NCBI RefSeq assembly: GCF_006715635.1
Contig: NZ_VFNP01000002.1
Coordinates: 1,736,001 to 1,800,000, forward strand
Origin: Streptomyces sp. SLBN-118
GTDB taxonomy: Bacteria; Actinomycetota; Actinomycetes; Streptomycetales; Streptomycetaceae
Reading direction: 5' to 3'
Length of the DNA: 64,000 nt
Below the pieces are notes generated by a model. That model was not told the origin of the DNA, did no database searches, and worked only from the letters and a program-made list of their open reading frames with translations. The translations under genes were made by a program, and so were the position numbers. Of the stretch, positions 1-8,734 are shown piece after piece. Position 1 is the stretch's first letter, and the number at the start of each line of letters is the position of its first letter.

Positions 1-929
1 TGGCGCACGGCGGAACGAACTTCGCGGGCTGGGCGGGGGCGAACCGTACGGGCGATCTCCAGGATCTCGAACTGGAGCCGACCGTCACCTCCTACGACTA
101 CGACGCGCCGATCGACGAGGCCGGGCGTCCTACGGAGAAGTTCTTCAGGCTCCGGGAGATCCTTGCGCGCCATCACGACGGGCCGCTGCCCGAACTGCCG
201 CCCGAGCCCGCCGTCCTGGGCGCGCGGCTGCGGGCGGACCTGCGCGGGTGGGCGCCGCTCGCTGATGTGCTGGAGGCGCTCGGCGACGACGAGGTGGAGG
301 CTCCCGTGCCGCCCACGTTCGAGGAACTGGGCGTGGACCGCGGTCTGGTCCGCTACCGGGTGGCTGTTCCGGGCCCGCGCCGGCCGAATCCGCTGAGCGT
401 CGCGGGCCTGCGGGACCGGGCCGTCGTGTACGTCGACGGGGTCGCGGCGGGCGTACTGAGCGGCGAGTACGAGGCCCTCGCGGAGCCGGTGGCCGGGCCC
501 GCGTCGGTCGAGCTGTGGGTGGAGTCGCTGGGTCGGGTCAACTACGGGCCGCGGACGGGAGAATCCAAGGGCATCACGGGCGGGGTGCTGCACGAGAGGC
601 AGTATCTGCACGGTGTACGTGCGCGGGGGCTGCGGCTGGCCGCGTTCGAGCCGGCGGCGGTGGAGAAGGTGCCCTTCCGGGCGCCCGAGGGCGGGGCGGC
701 GGGCCTGTACCGGGGCTCGTTCGAGGCGGCCGCGGCGGGGGATGCGCGGCTTGAACTCCCCGGCTGGACGCGGGGGTTCGTGTGGGTGAACGGCTTCTGC
801 CTGGGGCGGTACTGGGCGGTGGGCCCCCAGCGGTCGCTCTTCGTGCCGGGGCCGGTGGTGCGGGAGGGTGACAACGAGGTCTGGGTGCTGGAGGTGGAGG
901 GGGCGGGAGGTTCGTTGTGGCTGGGCTGA
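1..929 (+). CDS. Beta-galactosidase, glycoside hydrolase family 35 (C-terminal part)
   Basis: Partial gene: the reading frame is open from base 3, so the start lies before the window. The first visible residues are AHGGTNFAGW, the HGGTNFG-type motif of GH35 beta-galactosidases, followed by TSYDYDAPIDEAG, the conserved stretch closing the catalytic TIM barrel. The remaining ~210 residues fit the beta-sandwich (jelly-roll) domains that follow the barrel and end in a GDNEVWVLEVEG strand. The family releases terminal galactose from galactosides. The two catalytic glutamates would lie upstream and cannot be checked, and no signal peptide can be assessed. The gene is convergent with the trypsin gene and separated from it by a hairpin. 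Confidence 0.9.
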   Translation, partial: AHGGTNFAGWAGANRTGDLQDLELEPTVTSYDYDAPIDEAGRPTEKFFRLREILARHHDGPLPELPPEPAVLGARLRADLRGWAPLADVLEALGDDEVEAPVPPTFEELGVDRGLVRYRVAVPGPRRPNPLSVAGLRDRAVVYVDGVAAGVLSGEYEALAEPVAGPASVELWVESLGRVNYGPRTGESKGITGGVLHERQYLHGVRARGLRLAAFEPAAVEKVPFRAPEGGAAGLYRGSFEAAAAGDARLELPGWTRGFVWVNGFCLGRYWAVGPQRSLFVPGPVVREGDNEVWVLEVEGAGGSLWLG

Positions 930-967
930 TTCCTCACCGTGAAGGGGCAGGTCAGCCTGTGGAGGAC

Positions 968-997
968 CAGGTGCCGGACCAGTGCGCCCGGCACCTG
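968..997. terminator. Bidirectional terminator between GH35 and trypsin genes
   Basis: A perfect 10-bp stem CAGGTGCCGG/CCGGCACCTG with a 10-nt loop sits in the 83-bp gap between two convergent genes. A second pairing is possible, GGGGCAGGT (944-952) with ACCTGCCCC (993-1001). There is no U-tract, as is usual for Streptomyces terminators. Confidence 0.6.
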
Positions 998-1012
998 CCC
1001 CACTCTCACCTA

Positions 1013-1930
<918 letters not shown>

Positions 1931-1961
1931 TCACGGGCGGGGATTCGCCCCGGCCTGCCCG

Positions 1962-1967
1962 TAGAGT
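1962..1967 (+). promoter_or_regulatory. Candidate -10 (TAGAGT) for the metalloprotease gene
   Basis: TAGAGT in the 219-bp divergent spacer (1787-2005) matches the TAnnnT/TAGRNT -10 pattern of Streptomyces housekeeping promoters, about 38 nt before the chosen GTG. No convincing -35 is seen. I see nothing else clear in the spacer. Confidence 0.35.
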
Positions 1968-2005
1968 TGAAAGCGGCCGACCGTGGTGCATGGGGGGTAC
2001 GGGAC

Positions 2006-2917
2006 GTGGTGGCGAAGGACAGCGAGGTCGTACGCGGCTACCCGCACCTCGACACCGTGCGGGCGGCGATCACCGCTCTGTACAAGCGGATCTCGCCCGA
2101 CGGTGTGCACTCCTACGCGCCCAGCGTGCTGCCGGCCGACGTCGCCTTCGCCGACCACGACGATCTCCACCTCGGCGCCCAGCGGGTCGCCCATGCCCTG
2201 GTCCAGCATCTGCGGCTGCCTGACGCCCGGATGGTCGTGAGCTTCCGCGAGATGCACCATGCAGCGAGCGTCGAACTCGTCGGAGGGCCGGAGTACTTCA
2301 TCGAGCTCAACGACCGCTTCCGCACGCATCGCAGGGACATCGGGGCGGCTCTCGCCCACGAGATCATGCATGTGCTGCTGCACCGGCTCGACCTGTCCTT
2401 CCCCGGCACGCGCGACAACGAGATCCTCACCGACACCGCGACCACCTACCTCGGCGCGGGCTGGCTGCTGCTCGACGCCTTCCGGGAGGACGGCGTCTCC
2501 AGCCAGAAGCTGGGCTATCTCACGCCCGAGGAGTTCGGGTACGTCCTGGCCAAGCGGGCGCTCGCCTTCGGCGAGGACCCCTCGCCCTGGTTCACCAGTC
2601 CGCAGGGTTACACCGCGTACACCAAGGGCCGCGTGATGGCCCTGCACGACGCCCAGCAGCCACCGCTGACCACGGCCGGCCGGATGGGCCGCCACCGCTA
2701 TGCCAAGGAACGCCGCCACGCCCTGGAGCAGCAAGGGCGGTCCGCCGCAAACCCGCGGGAGGCCGAGTCGTCCGCGTACGCCTTCGAGCACCGGCCGGAC
2801 GGGCTGTGCGTCTCCTTCCCCTGCCCCACCTGCCACCAGCGCATCCGCGTCCCCGTACGCGGGCGGGTACGGGCCCGCTGCGGGCTGTGCCGCACCGTTC
2901 TCGAATGCGACACCTGA
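2006..2917 (+). CDS. Zinc metalloprotease-like protein with C-terminal zinc ribbon
   Basis: About 303 residues from GTG 2006 (GTG 2009 is equally possible; GGGGGG precedes at a usable distance). The frame is open upstream to 917, but that part is antisense to the trypsin gene and not real. A gluzincin-type motif HEIMH is at residues 118-122 (AALAHEIMHVLLHR), typical of IrrE/ImmA-like and other small cytoplasmic metalloproteases. A four-cysteine zinc ribbon follows at the C terminus: CPTC (273-276) and CGLC (292-295). No signal peptide, so probably cytoplasmic. Such proteins often cleave regulators, but no partner repressor gene lies next to it. Substrate unknown. Confidence 0.8.
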   Translation: MVAKDSEVVRGYPHLDTVRAAITALYKRISPDGVHSYAPSVLPADVAFADHDDLHLGAQRVAHALVQHLRLPDARMVVSFREMHHAASVELVGGPEYFIELNDRFRTHRRDIGAALAHEIMHVLLHRLDLSFPGTRDNEILTDTATTYLGAGWLLLDAFREDGVSSQKLGYLTPEEFGYVLAKRALAFGEDPSPWFTSPQGYTAYTKGRVMALHDAQQPPLTTAGRMGRHRYAKERRHALEQQGRSAANPREAESSAYAFEHRPDGLCVSFPCPTCHQRIRVPVRGRVRARCGLCRTVLECDT

Positions 2918-2928
2918 CCGACCTTCCG

Positions 2929-2934
2929 TAGGCT
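2929..2934 (+). promoter_or_regulatory. -10 element TAGGCT, leaderless start
   Basis: TAGGCT ends 6 nt before the ATG at 2941 and no Shine-Dalgarno sequence precedes that ATG. This spacing places the transcription start on or near the start codon, so the ankyrin/HEAT mRNA is probably leaderless. Confidence 0.6.
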
Positions 2935-2940
2935 CGAAAT

Positions 2941-4449
2941 ATGACGAAAGAGCCGGCGGCGGGCGCCCGCGAGATGTTCGAAGCGGTGTACAGCGGCGCG
3001 CAGGACTCCGTCGTGGCACTGCTGCGGGCCAAAGTCCCCCCGGACGTCACCGACGACGAGGGGCAGACTCCGCTCTACCGGGCGGCGGTGAGCGACGAAG
3101 CGGGCATCGTGCGGCTGCTGCTGGCCGCGGGCGCCGACCCCGGACGGGGCTCGGGCCCCGAAGGCGGGGATCTGCCGCTGTGCGGGGCAGCGGTCGGCGG
3201 ACACACCGACGTGGTACGGGCGCTGCTGGCCGCGGGCGCCCGCCCCGACCAGCCGGAGGCGTACGGCTTCACGGCACTGCGCTGGGCGGTGACGCTGGGC
3301 CACGCCGCGACGGCGGAGGCTCTGCTGGAGTACGGCGCCGACCCCGATCTCGAGGGACCCGGCGGCGAGAGGCCGCTGGTGATCGCCGCCCGCCGCGGTT
3401 CCCCCTCGACCGTGCGGGCCCTGCTGCGGCACGGCGCCAAGGCGAAGGAGGCGGCGCTCGCGGAGGCCCGGCGGTGGCTCGCCCGCGATGTGGAGAGCGA
3501 GCTGCGCGAGGGGCTGCTCAGGGCGTACGGGAACGGCGGGGAGTACGAGACGGTCGCCCGCCGGATCGAGGAGGACGGCGGGGTGACCGTCGTCGTCGAG
3601 CTGCTCCGGGACGGCGAACCGAGGGCGGGCAGTGAGCAGCAGACCGGCCACGCGGCCATCGTCACGCTGCTCGAAGGGCAGCTGGAGATCCAGACTCCGT
3701 ACGCTCAGCTGGCCGAGCGGGCCCTGCGCTGCGGTGATCCCGAACAGGACGACTGGGTCGAGTCGGTGATGGCGCTGTGGGGCCGCGGCGACGAGGAGAC
3801 CTTCCAGGCGGCGGCCGCGTGGTGTGCGAGCGACGACCCGATGCGCCAGGCGTTCGCGGCGGACGTGCTGGCTCAACTGGGCTTCGGGGACGAGAACGTG
3901 CGCCCGTTCGCCGCCCGCTCGCTGCCGCTGCTGCGCGAACTGTCCAGGGAGGCCCGGGAGCCGGAGCTGATCCAGGCGGTCGTGCTCGGGCTCGGTCACC
4001 ACGGGGATCCGGCCGCGCTTCCGGAGATCCTCCGCCATGCCGGGCATCCGGACGCCGAGGTGCGCAACCAGGTGGCCCTCTCACTGTTCGGGCTCGTCCC
4101 GGGCGATCACGCCGAGGGCATCGGAACGCTGATCACGCTGAGCCGGGACGCCGACCCCCATGTCAGGGACTGGGCGACGACGGCGCTCGCGGACGTGGAA
4201 GCCGATACGCGCGAGATCCGGGAGGCGCTGGCGGCGCGGCTGACGGACAGCGATGCGGACACGGCGGCCGAGGCGGCCCGGGGACTGGCGATCCGTCAGG
4301 ATCCGCGCGCGGAGGCGACCTTGGCGCGCATCCTCGCCGATGCGGACCCGGACGGGTACGCGCGCGAGGCGGCCACGGAAGCGGTACGGCACATACATGA
4401 CGACATACTCAGGCGGCGGCTGGAGCAGACCGCACCGCGCTACCGCTGA
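2941..4449 (+). CDS. Ankyrin-repeat / HEAT-repeat protein
   Basis: 502 residues, two repeat domains. Residues ~10-175 contain about five ankyrin repeats, e.g. GQTPLYRAAVSDEAGIVRLL and TALRWAVTLGHAATAEALLE. Residues ~250-500 are an alpha-helical HEAT/PBS-lyase-like array (DADPHVRDWATTALADVE, DPRAEATLARILADADPDG). No catalytic motif, signal peptide or membrane segment, so probably a cytoplasmic protein-protein scaffold. Related ankyrin-plus-HEAT proteins are common and uncharacterised in streptomycetes. Its partner is unknown. It starts 23 nt after the metalloprotease gene but has its own -10 element. Confidence 0.85.
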   Translation: MTKEPAAGAREMFEAVYSGAQDSVVALLRAKVPPDVTDDEGQTPLYRAAVSDEAGIVRLLLAAGADPGRGSGPEGGDLPLCGAAVGGHTDVVRALLAAGARPDQPEAYGFTALRWAVTLGHAATAEALLEYGADPDLEGPGGERPLVIAARRGSPSTVRALLRHGAKAKEAALAEARRWLARDVESELREGLLRAYGNGGEYETVARRIEEDGGVTVVVELLRDGEPRAGSEQQTGHAAIVTLLEGQLEIQTPYAQLAERALRCGDPEQDDWVESVMALWGRGDEETFQAAAAWCASDDPMRQAFAADVLAQLGFGDENVRPFAARSLPLLRELSREAREPELIQAVVLGLGHHGDPAALPEILRHAGHPDAEVRNQVALSLFGLVPGDHAEGIGTLITLSRDADPHVRDWATTALADVEADTREIREALAARLTDSDADTAAEAARGLAIRQDPRAEATLARILADADPDGYAREAATEAVRHIHDDILRRRLEQTAPRYR

Positions 4450-4467
4450 TCGTGCTCGTCGCAGAGC

Positions 4468-4854
4468 TCACATCAGGCGCAGGGCCCCGGGCGCCCGCTC
4501 CTCCATGATCTCCACCAGCCAGTCGAAGACGGTCGTGCCGATGCCGTCCTTCGCCCGGTCCAACTGCTCCTGGACCGTGGTCCTGTTCGCCGGGTGGCAC
4601 CGCGCCAGCCGCAGCTGAAGCTGTCGTACGGTTTCCTCCCGCCCCAGCGCCGCACGGGAGCGTTCGTGGTCGTGCCACTCGATGACGAAGTCGCCGTCGT
4701 CCGGTGTTCCCATGCCGCCGCTGAGACAGTCCGCGAAGGAGTCGAGATTGCGGCCGAAGTAGCCGCCGGGCCCGTTCACGGCTTCGCCGATCACTCGCCA
4801 GAAGGCGGCGAGGCCGGTGACCTCCGCCCCGTCGATCACATAGGTCCTGGTCAC
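4468..4854 (-). CDS. Barstar-family ribonuclease inhibitor
   Basis: 128 residues from GTG 4854. The barstar signature is clear: an N-terminal beta strand (MTRTYVIDGAEV), helix, then GGYFGRNLDSFADCLSGG, equivalent to the NLDALWDCL barnase-binding helix/loop. Barstars bind and block extracellular guanyl-preferring RNases made by the same cell, protecting cytoplasmic RNA. It lies 18 nt downstream of an RNase Sa-type gene on the same strand, so it is the probable cognate inhibitor. No ribosome-binding site is seen; TATCCT sits 7 nt upstream of the GTG, suggesting a private leaderless promoter. Confidence 0.88.
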   Translation of the reverse strand: MTRTYVIDGAEVTGLAAFWRVIGEAVNGPGGYFGRNLDSFADCLSGGMGTPDDGDFVIEWHDHERSRAALGREETVRQLQLRLARCHPANRTTVQEQLDRAKDGIGTTVFDWLVEIMEERAPGALRLM

Positions 4855-4861
4855 GGGGCGG

Positions 4862-4867
4862 AGGATA
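4862..4867 (-). promoter_or_regulatory. Putative -10 (TATCCT) for the barstar gene
   Basis: On the minus strand TATCCT ends 7 nt before the barstar GTG, and no Shine-Dalgarno is present. A separate leaderless transcript would allow the inhibitor to be made without the nuclease. No convincing -35 is seen. Confidence 0.4.
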
Positions 4868-4872
4868 CCGGG

Positions 4873-5274
4873 TCAGCAGCTGTAGTTGACGAGGTCGAAC
4901 GAGGCGTAGTGGTTGGCGGTGTAGTAGTCCTCCTTGGCCGAGCTGCCCGTGACGATGCGGCGGGCGCCGCGGTTCGGGGAGCCCGGGGTGATGACGGTGT
5001 ACTCGTGGTAGTAGCCGGAGGAGTGCGAGGGCAGGACCTCTTCGCGGTTCGAGAAGACGGTGCCGTCCTGGTCGTACGGGAACGGCCCGCCCTGCTTGAT
5101 CAGGTCGAGGGTGTCGTGCGCCTGGGAGGGGAGGTCGGAGTAGCAGATGTCACCGACGGCGGCCGCGGTCGTGGGGGCGACCGTGGGGGTGGCCGTGGCC
5201 TGTCCACCGATAAGAAGGGTGGAGGCGAGGGCAGCGATGCCACCGAGGGTGGCGATTCGTGGGGGGATTCGCAT
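4873..5274 (-). CDS. Secreted guanyl-specific ribonuclease (RNase Sa type)
   Basis: 133 residues from ATG 5274 (a GTG six bases upstream is possible). Signal peptide MRIPPRIATLGGIAALASTL...ATA, then a ~96-residue domain closely like RNase Sa of S. aureofaciens: GPFPYDQDG, YYHEYTVITPG, RGARRIVTG, EDYYTANHYASF. Residues equivalent to RNase Sa Glu54, Arg65, Arg69 and His85 are present (Glu91, Arg102, Arg106, His122), as is the Cys7-Cys96 disulfide pair (Cys44, Cys133). It cleaves RNA 3' of guanosine outside the cell. The barstar gene follows in the same orientation. Confidence 0.95.
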   Translation of the reverse strand: MRIPPRIATLGGIAALASTLLIGGQATATPTVAPTTAAAVGDICYSDLPSQAHDTLDLIKQGGPFPYDQDGTVFSNREEVLPSHSSGYYHEYTVITPGSPNRGARRIVTGSSAKEDYYTANHYASFDLVNYSC

Positions 5275-5389
5275 ACGCACTATTGATGCGCGTAGACCTT
5301 GACGCGTCAACGCCAACTGGGCTGAATTTTCCGGGAGTTAACCGGGCAATGAGCCGGTGGACGCCCGTCTTCACATTCTGTCCGCGCGG

Positions 5390-6313
5390 CTACCGCACGC
5401 CGTACACAGGTCCCGGAGGCTCGGCGTCCGCCAGCAGCTTCAGCGCGGCTTCGCCCGCTTCGGCAGGACTCCAGCGCGCTCTGTTGTCGGCCGTGGGGCC
5501 CGGCCGCCAGCCCTCCATGACGGTGATACGGCCCGCCTCGGCCTCGAAGACACGGCCGGTCACGCCCGTACTGGCCGCAGAGCCGAGCCAGACGACGAGC
5601 GGCGAGACATCCTCGGGCAGGGCGGAAAGACCGGCGAAGGTCTCCTCGGTCATCCTGGTCCGGGCCGCCGGCGCGATGGCGTTGACCTGGACTCCGTAGC
5701 GGCCCATCTCGGCCGCCGCGACCAGGGTCAGGCCGATGATCCCGGCCTTGGCCGCCGCGTAGTTGCCCTGGCCCACGCTGCCCAACAGCCCTGCCCCGGA
5801 CGTGGTGTTGACGACGCGCGCCGCCACCGGACGACCCGACCGGGCCTCGGAGCGCCAGTGCGCGGCGGCGTGCTTGAGCGGCAGGAAGTGGCCCTTCACA
5901 TGGACCCGCATCACGGCGTCCCAGTCGTCCTCGTCGAGGTTGACGAGCATCCGGTCGCGCAGGAAGCCCGCGTTGTTGACCAGGGTGTCGAGCCGTCCGT
6001 AGGTCCCCAGCGCGGCGTCGATCAAAGAGGCCGCGCCCTCACCCGTCGCGATGTCACCGCCGTGCGCGACGGCCTGGCCGCCGAGCGACCGGATCTCCTC
6101 GACGACGTTGCGGGCCGGTCCGCTCGATCCGCCCTGCCCGTCGAGGCCGACGCCCAGGTCGTTGACGACGACCTTGGCGCCTTCGGCGGCGAAGGCGAGC
6201 GCGTGCGCCCGGCCGAGTCCGCGCCCCGCACCCGTCACGATCACCACTCGCCCGTCGCAGATGTTCTTGCCGGGGGTCCGGGGATTGTCCCCCGGGATGG
6301 CACTGCCAGTCAT
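5390..6313 (-). CDS. SDR dehydrogenase, Rv3548c-like (HIP degradation)
   Basis: 307 residues from ATG 6313, preceded by AAGGAG inside the end of the upstream gene, which ends 2 nt away. Classical short-chain dehydrogenase: TGAGRGLG cofactor motif, NNAG, catalytic Ser (TTSGAG) and YxxxK (YAAAK). The GRVVIVTGAGRGLGRAHALA start and the 'VNDLG' Asp resemble the 3-hydroxyacyl-CoA dehydrogenase domain of MFE-2/HSD17B4, pointing to NAD+ and an acyl-CoA substrate. Position and length match Mycobacterium tuberculosis Rv3548c in the KstR2 regulon. The exact step in steroid ring degradation is not known to me. Confidence 0.87.
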   Translation of the reverse strand: MTGSAIPGDNPRTPGKNICDGRVVIVTGAGRGLGRAHALAFAAEGAKVVVNDLGVGLDGQGGSSGPARNVVEEIRSLGGQAVAHGGDIATGEGAASLIDAALGTYGRLDTLVNNAGFLRDRMLVNLDEDDWDAVMRVHVKGHFLPLKHAAAHWRSEARSGRPVAARVVNTTSGAGLLGSVGQGNYAAAKAGIIGLTLVAAAEMGRYGVQVNAIAPAARTRMTEETFAGLSALPEDVSPLVVWLGSAASTGVTGRVFEAEAGRITVMEGWRPGPTADNRARWSPAEAGEAALKLLADAEPPGPVYGVR

Positions 6314-6314
6314 C

Positions 6315-7067
6315 TCATGTCTCCTTGTTGACAGTTGCGGCATCGAGGAAGGCGGGGCGCTCCCCGCCGCCGTGCACCAGAAGTGAGGCGCCGCTGATGT
6401 ACGCCGCCCGCTGCGACGCGAGGAACACCGCCGCGTCACCGACCTCCGAGGGTTCGGCCAGCCGCCCCAGCGGAATGGTCCGGCCGACCGCGGCGATGCC
6501 CTCCTCGTCCCCGTAGTGCAGATGGGACAGTTCGGTGCGGACCATGCCGAGGACCAGGGTGTTCACCCGCACCTCGGGGGCCCACTCCACGGCCATGGAA
6601 CGGGCCAGGCTCACCAGTCCGGCTTTCGCCGCCCCGTACGCGGCCGTGCCGGGCGAGGGGCGTCCACCGCTGACGCTGCCGATCATCACGATCGAGCCGC
6701 GGTTGGTCCGCAGGTGTCCGTGGGCCGCGAGCGAGGCGGTCAGCGGTGCGGTGAGGTTGAGCTCGATCACGCGGGCGTGCCGGTCCGCGTCCGCTTCCCC
6801 GAGGAGGCGGTACGGCGTGCCACCCGCGTTGTTGACAAGGGTGTCCAGCCGGCCGTGCCGGACCACGACCCCGTCGAAGAACGTCGCCACGGCCGCCGGA
6901 TCGCGCAGGTCGAGGGGGACGAACTCGGCCCCGGAGAGGGGCACTTCCGGCGGTCGCCGGGCACAGACCACCACCTTCGCGCCCGCCCGCAGGAACGCGC
7001 GGGCGATTCCGGCGCCGACACCGCGCGTGCCGCCGGTGACGACAGCCACCCTCCCGTCCAGCTCCAT
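6315..7067 (-). CDS. SDR oxidoreductase, Rv3549c-like (HIP degradation)
   Basis: 250 residues, classical SDR: TGGTRGVG, NNAGG, Ser in MIGSVSGG, YGAAK, and ISGASLLVHGGGERP at the C terminus. Start ATG 7067 has GAGGAAGG upstream. It heads a two-gene operon with the next SDR and diverges from echA20 across a 57-bp region containing the putative KstR2 operator. Position corresponds to Rv3549c of the mycobacterial KstR2 regulon. It probably oxidises a hydroxyl in the HIP-CoA degradation series; substrate not established. Confidence 0.87.
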   Translation of the reverse strand: MELDGRVAVVTGGTRGVGAGIARAFLRAGAKVVVCARRPPEVPLSGAEFVPLDLRDPAAVATFFDGVVVRHGRLDTLVNNAGGTPYRLLGEADADRHARVIELNLTAPLTASLAAHGHLRTNRGSIVMIGSVSGGRPSPGTAAYGAAKAGLVSLARSMAVEWAPEVRVNTLVLGMVRTELSHLHYGDEEGIAAVGRTIPLGRLAEPSEVGDAAVFLASQRAAYISGASLLVHGGGERPAFLDAATVNKET

Positions 7068-7085
7068 CGGCTGCTACCTTCCTCA

Positions 7086-7101
7086 CCTAACAAATGTTTG
7101 G
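7086..7101. promoter_or_regulatory. Putative KstR2 operator, copy 1
   Basis: CCTAACAAATGTTTGG is a near-perfect palindrome of form CCwAACA-NN-TGTTwGG, lying midway between the divergent Rv3549c-like SDR and echA20 genes. The same 16-bp motif recurs at 15574-15589 between ipdF and ipdE1. It is flanked symmetrically by GCTACCTT (7073-7080) and AAGGTAGC (7106-7113). Autoregulating TetR repressors typically bind such sites over divergent promoters. Confidence 0.75.
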
Positions 7102-7124
7102 TGGAAAGGTAGCTGATTCCGCTC

Positions 7125-7886
7125 ATGGGTGTCTCCACCGCACGCCCCCAGAAGGGCATCTGTACCGTCACGGTCGACTTCCCACCCGTCAACGCCCTTC
7201 CCGTACAGGGCTGGTACGACCTCGCCGACGCCCTGCGCGCGGCGGGCCGGGACCCCGAGGTCCGCTGCGTCGTCCTGGCCGCCGCGGGCCGCGGCTTCAA
7301 CGCGGGCGTCGACATCAAGGAGATACAGCGCGACAGCGGACACTCCGCCCTCATCGGCGCCAACCGCGGCTGTTACGAGGCCTTCGCCGCCGTCTACGAG
7401 TGCGAGGTGCCCGTCGTCGCGGCCGTGGACGGCTACTGCCTGGGCGGCGGTGTCGGCCTCGCCGGCAACGCGGACGCGATCGTCGCAAGTGACGACGCCG
7501 TCTTCGGACTGCCGGAGCTGGACCGGGGCGCACTCGGCGCGGCCACCCATCTCGCCCGGCTCGTCCCCCAGCATCTGATGCGCGCGCTGTACTACACCTC
7601 GCGCACCGCGACCGCGCAGGAACTGCACGCCCACGGCTCGGTCTGGAAGGTCGTCCCGCGCGGCGAAGTGGCGGACGCCGCCCTGGAGCTGGCCCGGGAG
7701 ATCGCACGGAAGGACGGCCTGCTCATCCGGCTGGCCAAAGCCGCCATCAACGGCATCGACCCCGTCGACGTACGCCGCAGCTACCGCTTCGAGCAGGGCT
7801 TCACCTTCGAGGCCAACCTCAGCGGGGTCGCCGGCCGCGTCCGCGACACCTTCGGCGCAGCGACCCACAAGGAGGATGGAGCGTGA
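7125..7886 (+). CDS. echA20: EchA20-like crotonase, steroid ring D hydrolase
   Basis: 253 residues, enoyl-CoA hydratase/isomerase fold: oxyanion-hole segments GRGFNAGVDIKE and CLGGGVGLAGNADAI. It sits exactly where M. tuberculosis echA20 (Rv3550) lies, directly before ipdA. EchA20 hydrolytically opens the last D ring of the bicyclic HIP-derived CoA thioester during cholesterol degradation. First gene of a four-gene overlapping operon: its TGA overlaps the ipdA GTG. Weak RBS (AAAGGT about 14 nt upstream). Assignment rests on family and synteny. Confidence 0.85.
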   Translation: MGVSTARPQKGICTVTVDFPPVNALPVQGWYDLADALRAAGRDPEVRCVVLAAAGRGFNAGVDIKEIQRDSGHSALIGANRGCYEAFAAVYECEVPVVAAVDGYCLGGGVGLAGNADAIVASDDAVFGLPELDRGALGAATHLARLVPQHLMRALYYTSRTATAQELHAHGSVWKVVPRGEVADAALELAREIARKDGLLIRLAKAAINGIDPVDVRRSYRFEQGFTFEANLSGVAGRVRDTFGAATHKEDGA

Positions 7887-8734
7887 CCGACAAGACGATG
7901 ACGCCCGACGACGTCGCCTCCCGCCTCCGCAGCGGGATGACGATCGGCATCGGCGGCTGGGGCTCGCGCCGTAAGCCCATGGCACTGGTGCGAGCGCTGC
8001 TCCGTACGGAGATCACTGATCTCACCGTCGTCTCCTACGGTGGCCCCGACATCGGCCTCCTCGCCGCCGCAGGCCGCATCCGCAGACTCGTCACGCCCTT
8101 CGTCACCCTCGACTCGATCCCGCTCGAACCGCACTACCGCGCCGCCCGCGAACGCGGCGACTTCGCCCTCACCGAGATCGACGAGGCGATGTTCATGTGG
8201 GGCCTGCACGCCGCCGCCAACCGGCTGCCCTTCCTCCCCGTCCGCGCGGGCCTCGGCTCGGACGTGATGCGGGTCAACCCCGAGCTGCGCACGGTCACTT
8301 CGCCGTACGAGGACGGCGAGGAGTTCGTGGCCGTACCGGCCCTGCGGACGGACGCCGCGCTGGTCCACCTCAACCGTGCCGACCGGCTCGGCAACGGCCA
8401 GTACCTGGGCCCCGACCCCTACTTCGACGATCTGTTCTGCGAGGCCGCCGACACCGCGTATCTCTCCTGCCAGCAGCTGGTCGAGACCGCCGAGCTGACC
8501 GAGGCCGCCGCCCCTCAGACCCTGCTGGTCAAACGGCACTCGGTCACCGGAGTGGTCGAGACGCCGAACGGCGCGCACTTCACCTCCTGCGTCCCCGACC
8601 ACGGCCGCGACGAGCCGTTCCAGAAGCTGTATGCGACCACCCCCTGGACGGAGTTCGCCCAGCGGTTCCTGTCCGGCACGAGCGAGCACGACTACCAGGT
8701 GGCCGTCCGGCTCTGGCACAAGGAGCAGCAGTGA
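7883..8734 (+). CDS. ipdA: IpdA, alpha subunit of COCHEA-CoA hydrolase (CoA-transferase fold)
   Basis: 283 residues from GTG 7883, which overlaps the previous stop and has a strong AAGGAGG. Family I CoA-transferase alpha-subunit fold: the glycine-rich GMTIGIGGWGSRRKPMALVR start and the FVTLDSIPLEPHYR segment are typical of the IpdA subfamily rather than true CoA transferases. In mycobacteria and rhodococci IpdAB opens ring C of the steroid remnant by a retro-Claisen-like hydrolysis. Immediately followed by ipdB with a GTGA overlap, as expected for a heteromer made in equal amounts. Confidence 0.9.
   Translation: MTDKTMTPDDVASRLRSGMTIGIGGWGSRRKPMALVRALLRTEITDLTVVSYGGPDIGLLAAAGRIRRLVTPFVTLDSIPLEPHYRAARERGDFALTEIDEAMFMWGLHAAANRLPFLPVRAGLGSDVMRVNPELRTVTSPYEDGEEFVAVPALRTDAALVHLNRADRLGNGQYLGPDPYFDDLFCEAADTAYLSCQQLVETAELTEAAAPQTLLVKRHSVTGVVETPNGAHFTSCVPDHGRDEPFQKLYATTPWTEFAQRFLSGTSEHDYQVAVRLWHKEQQ

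Noticed and set aside
7073..7113. Outer inverted repeat GCTACCTT/AAGGTAGC around operator 1 as a second regulator site
   Set aside because: These arms coincide with the ribosome-binding regions of the two divergent genes, so the symmetry is probably incidental.
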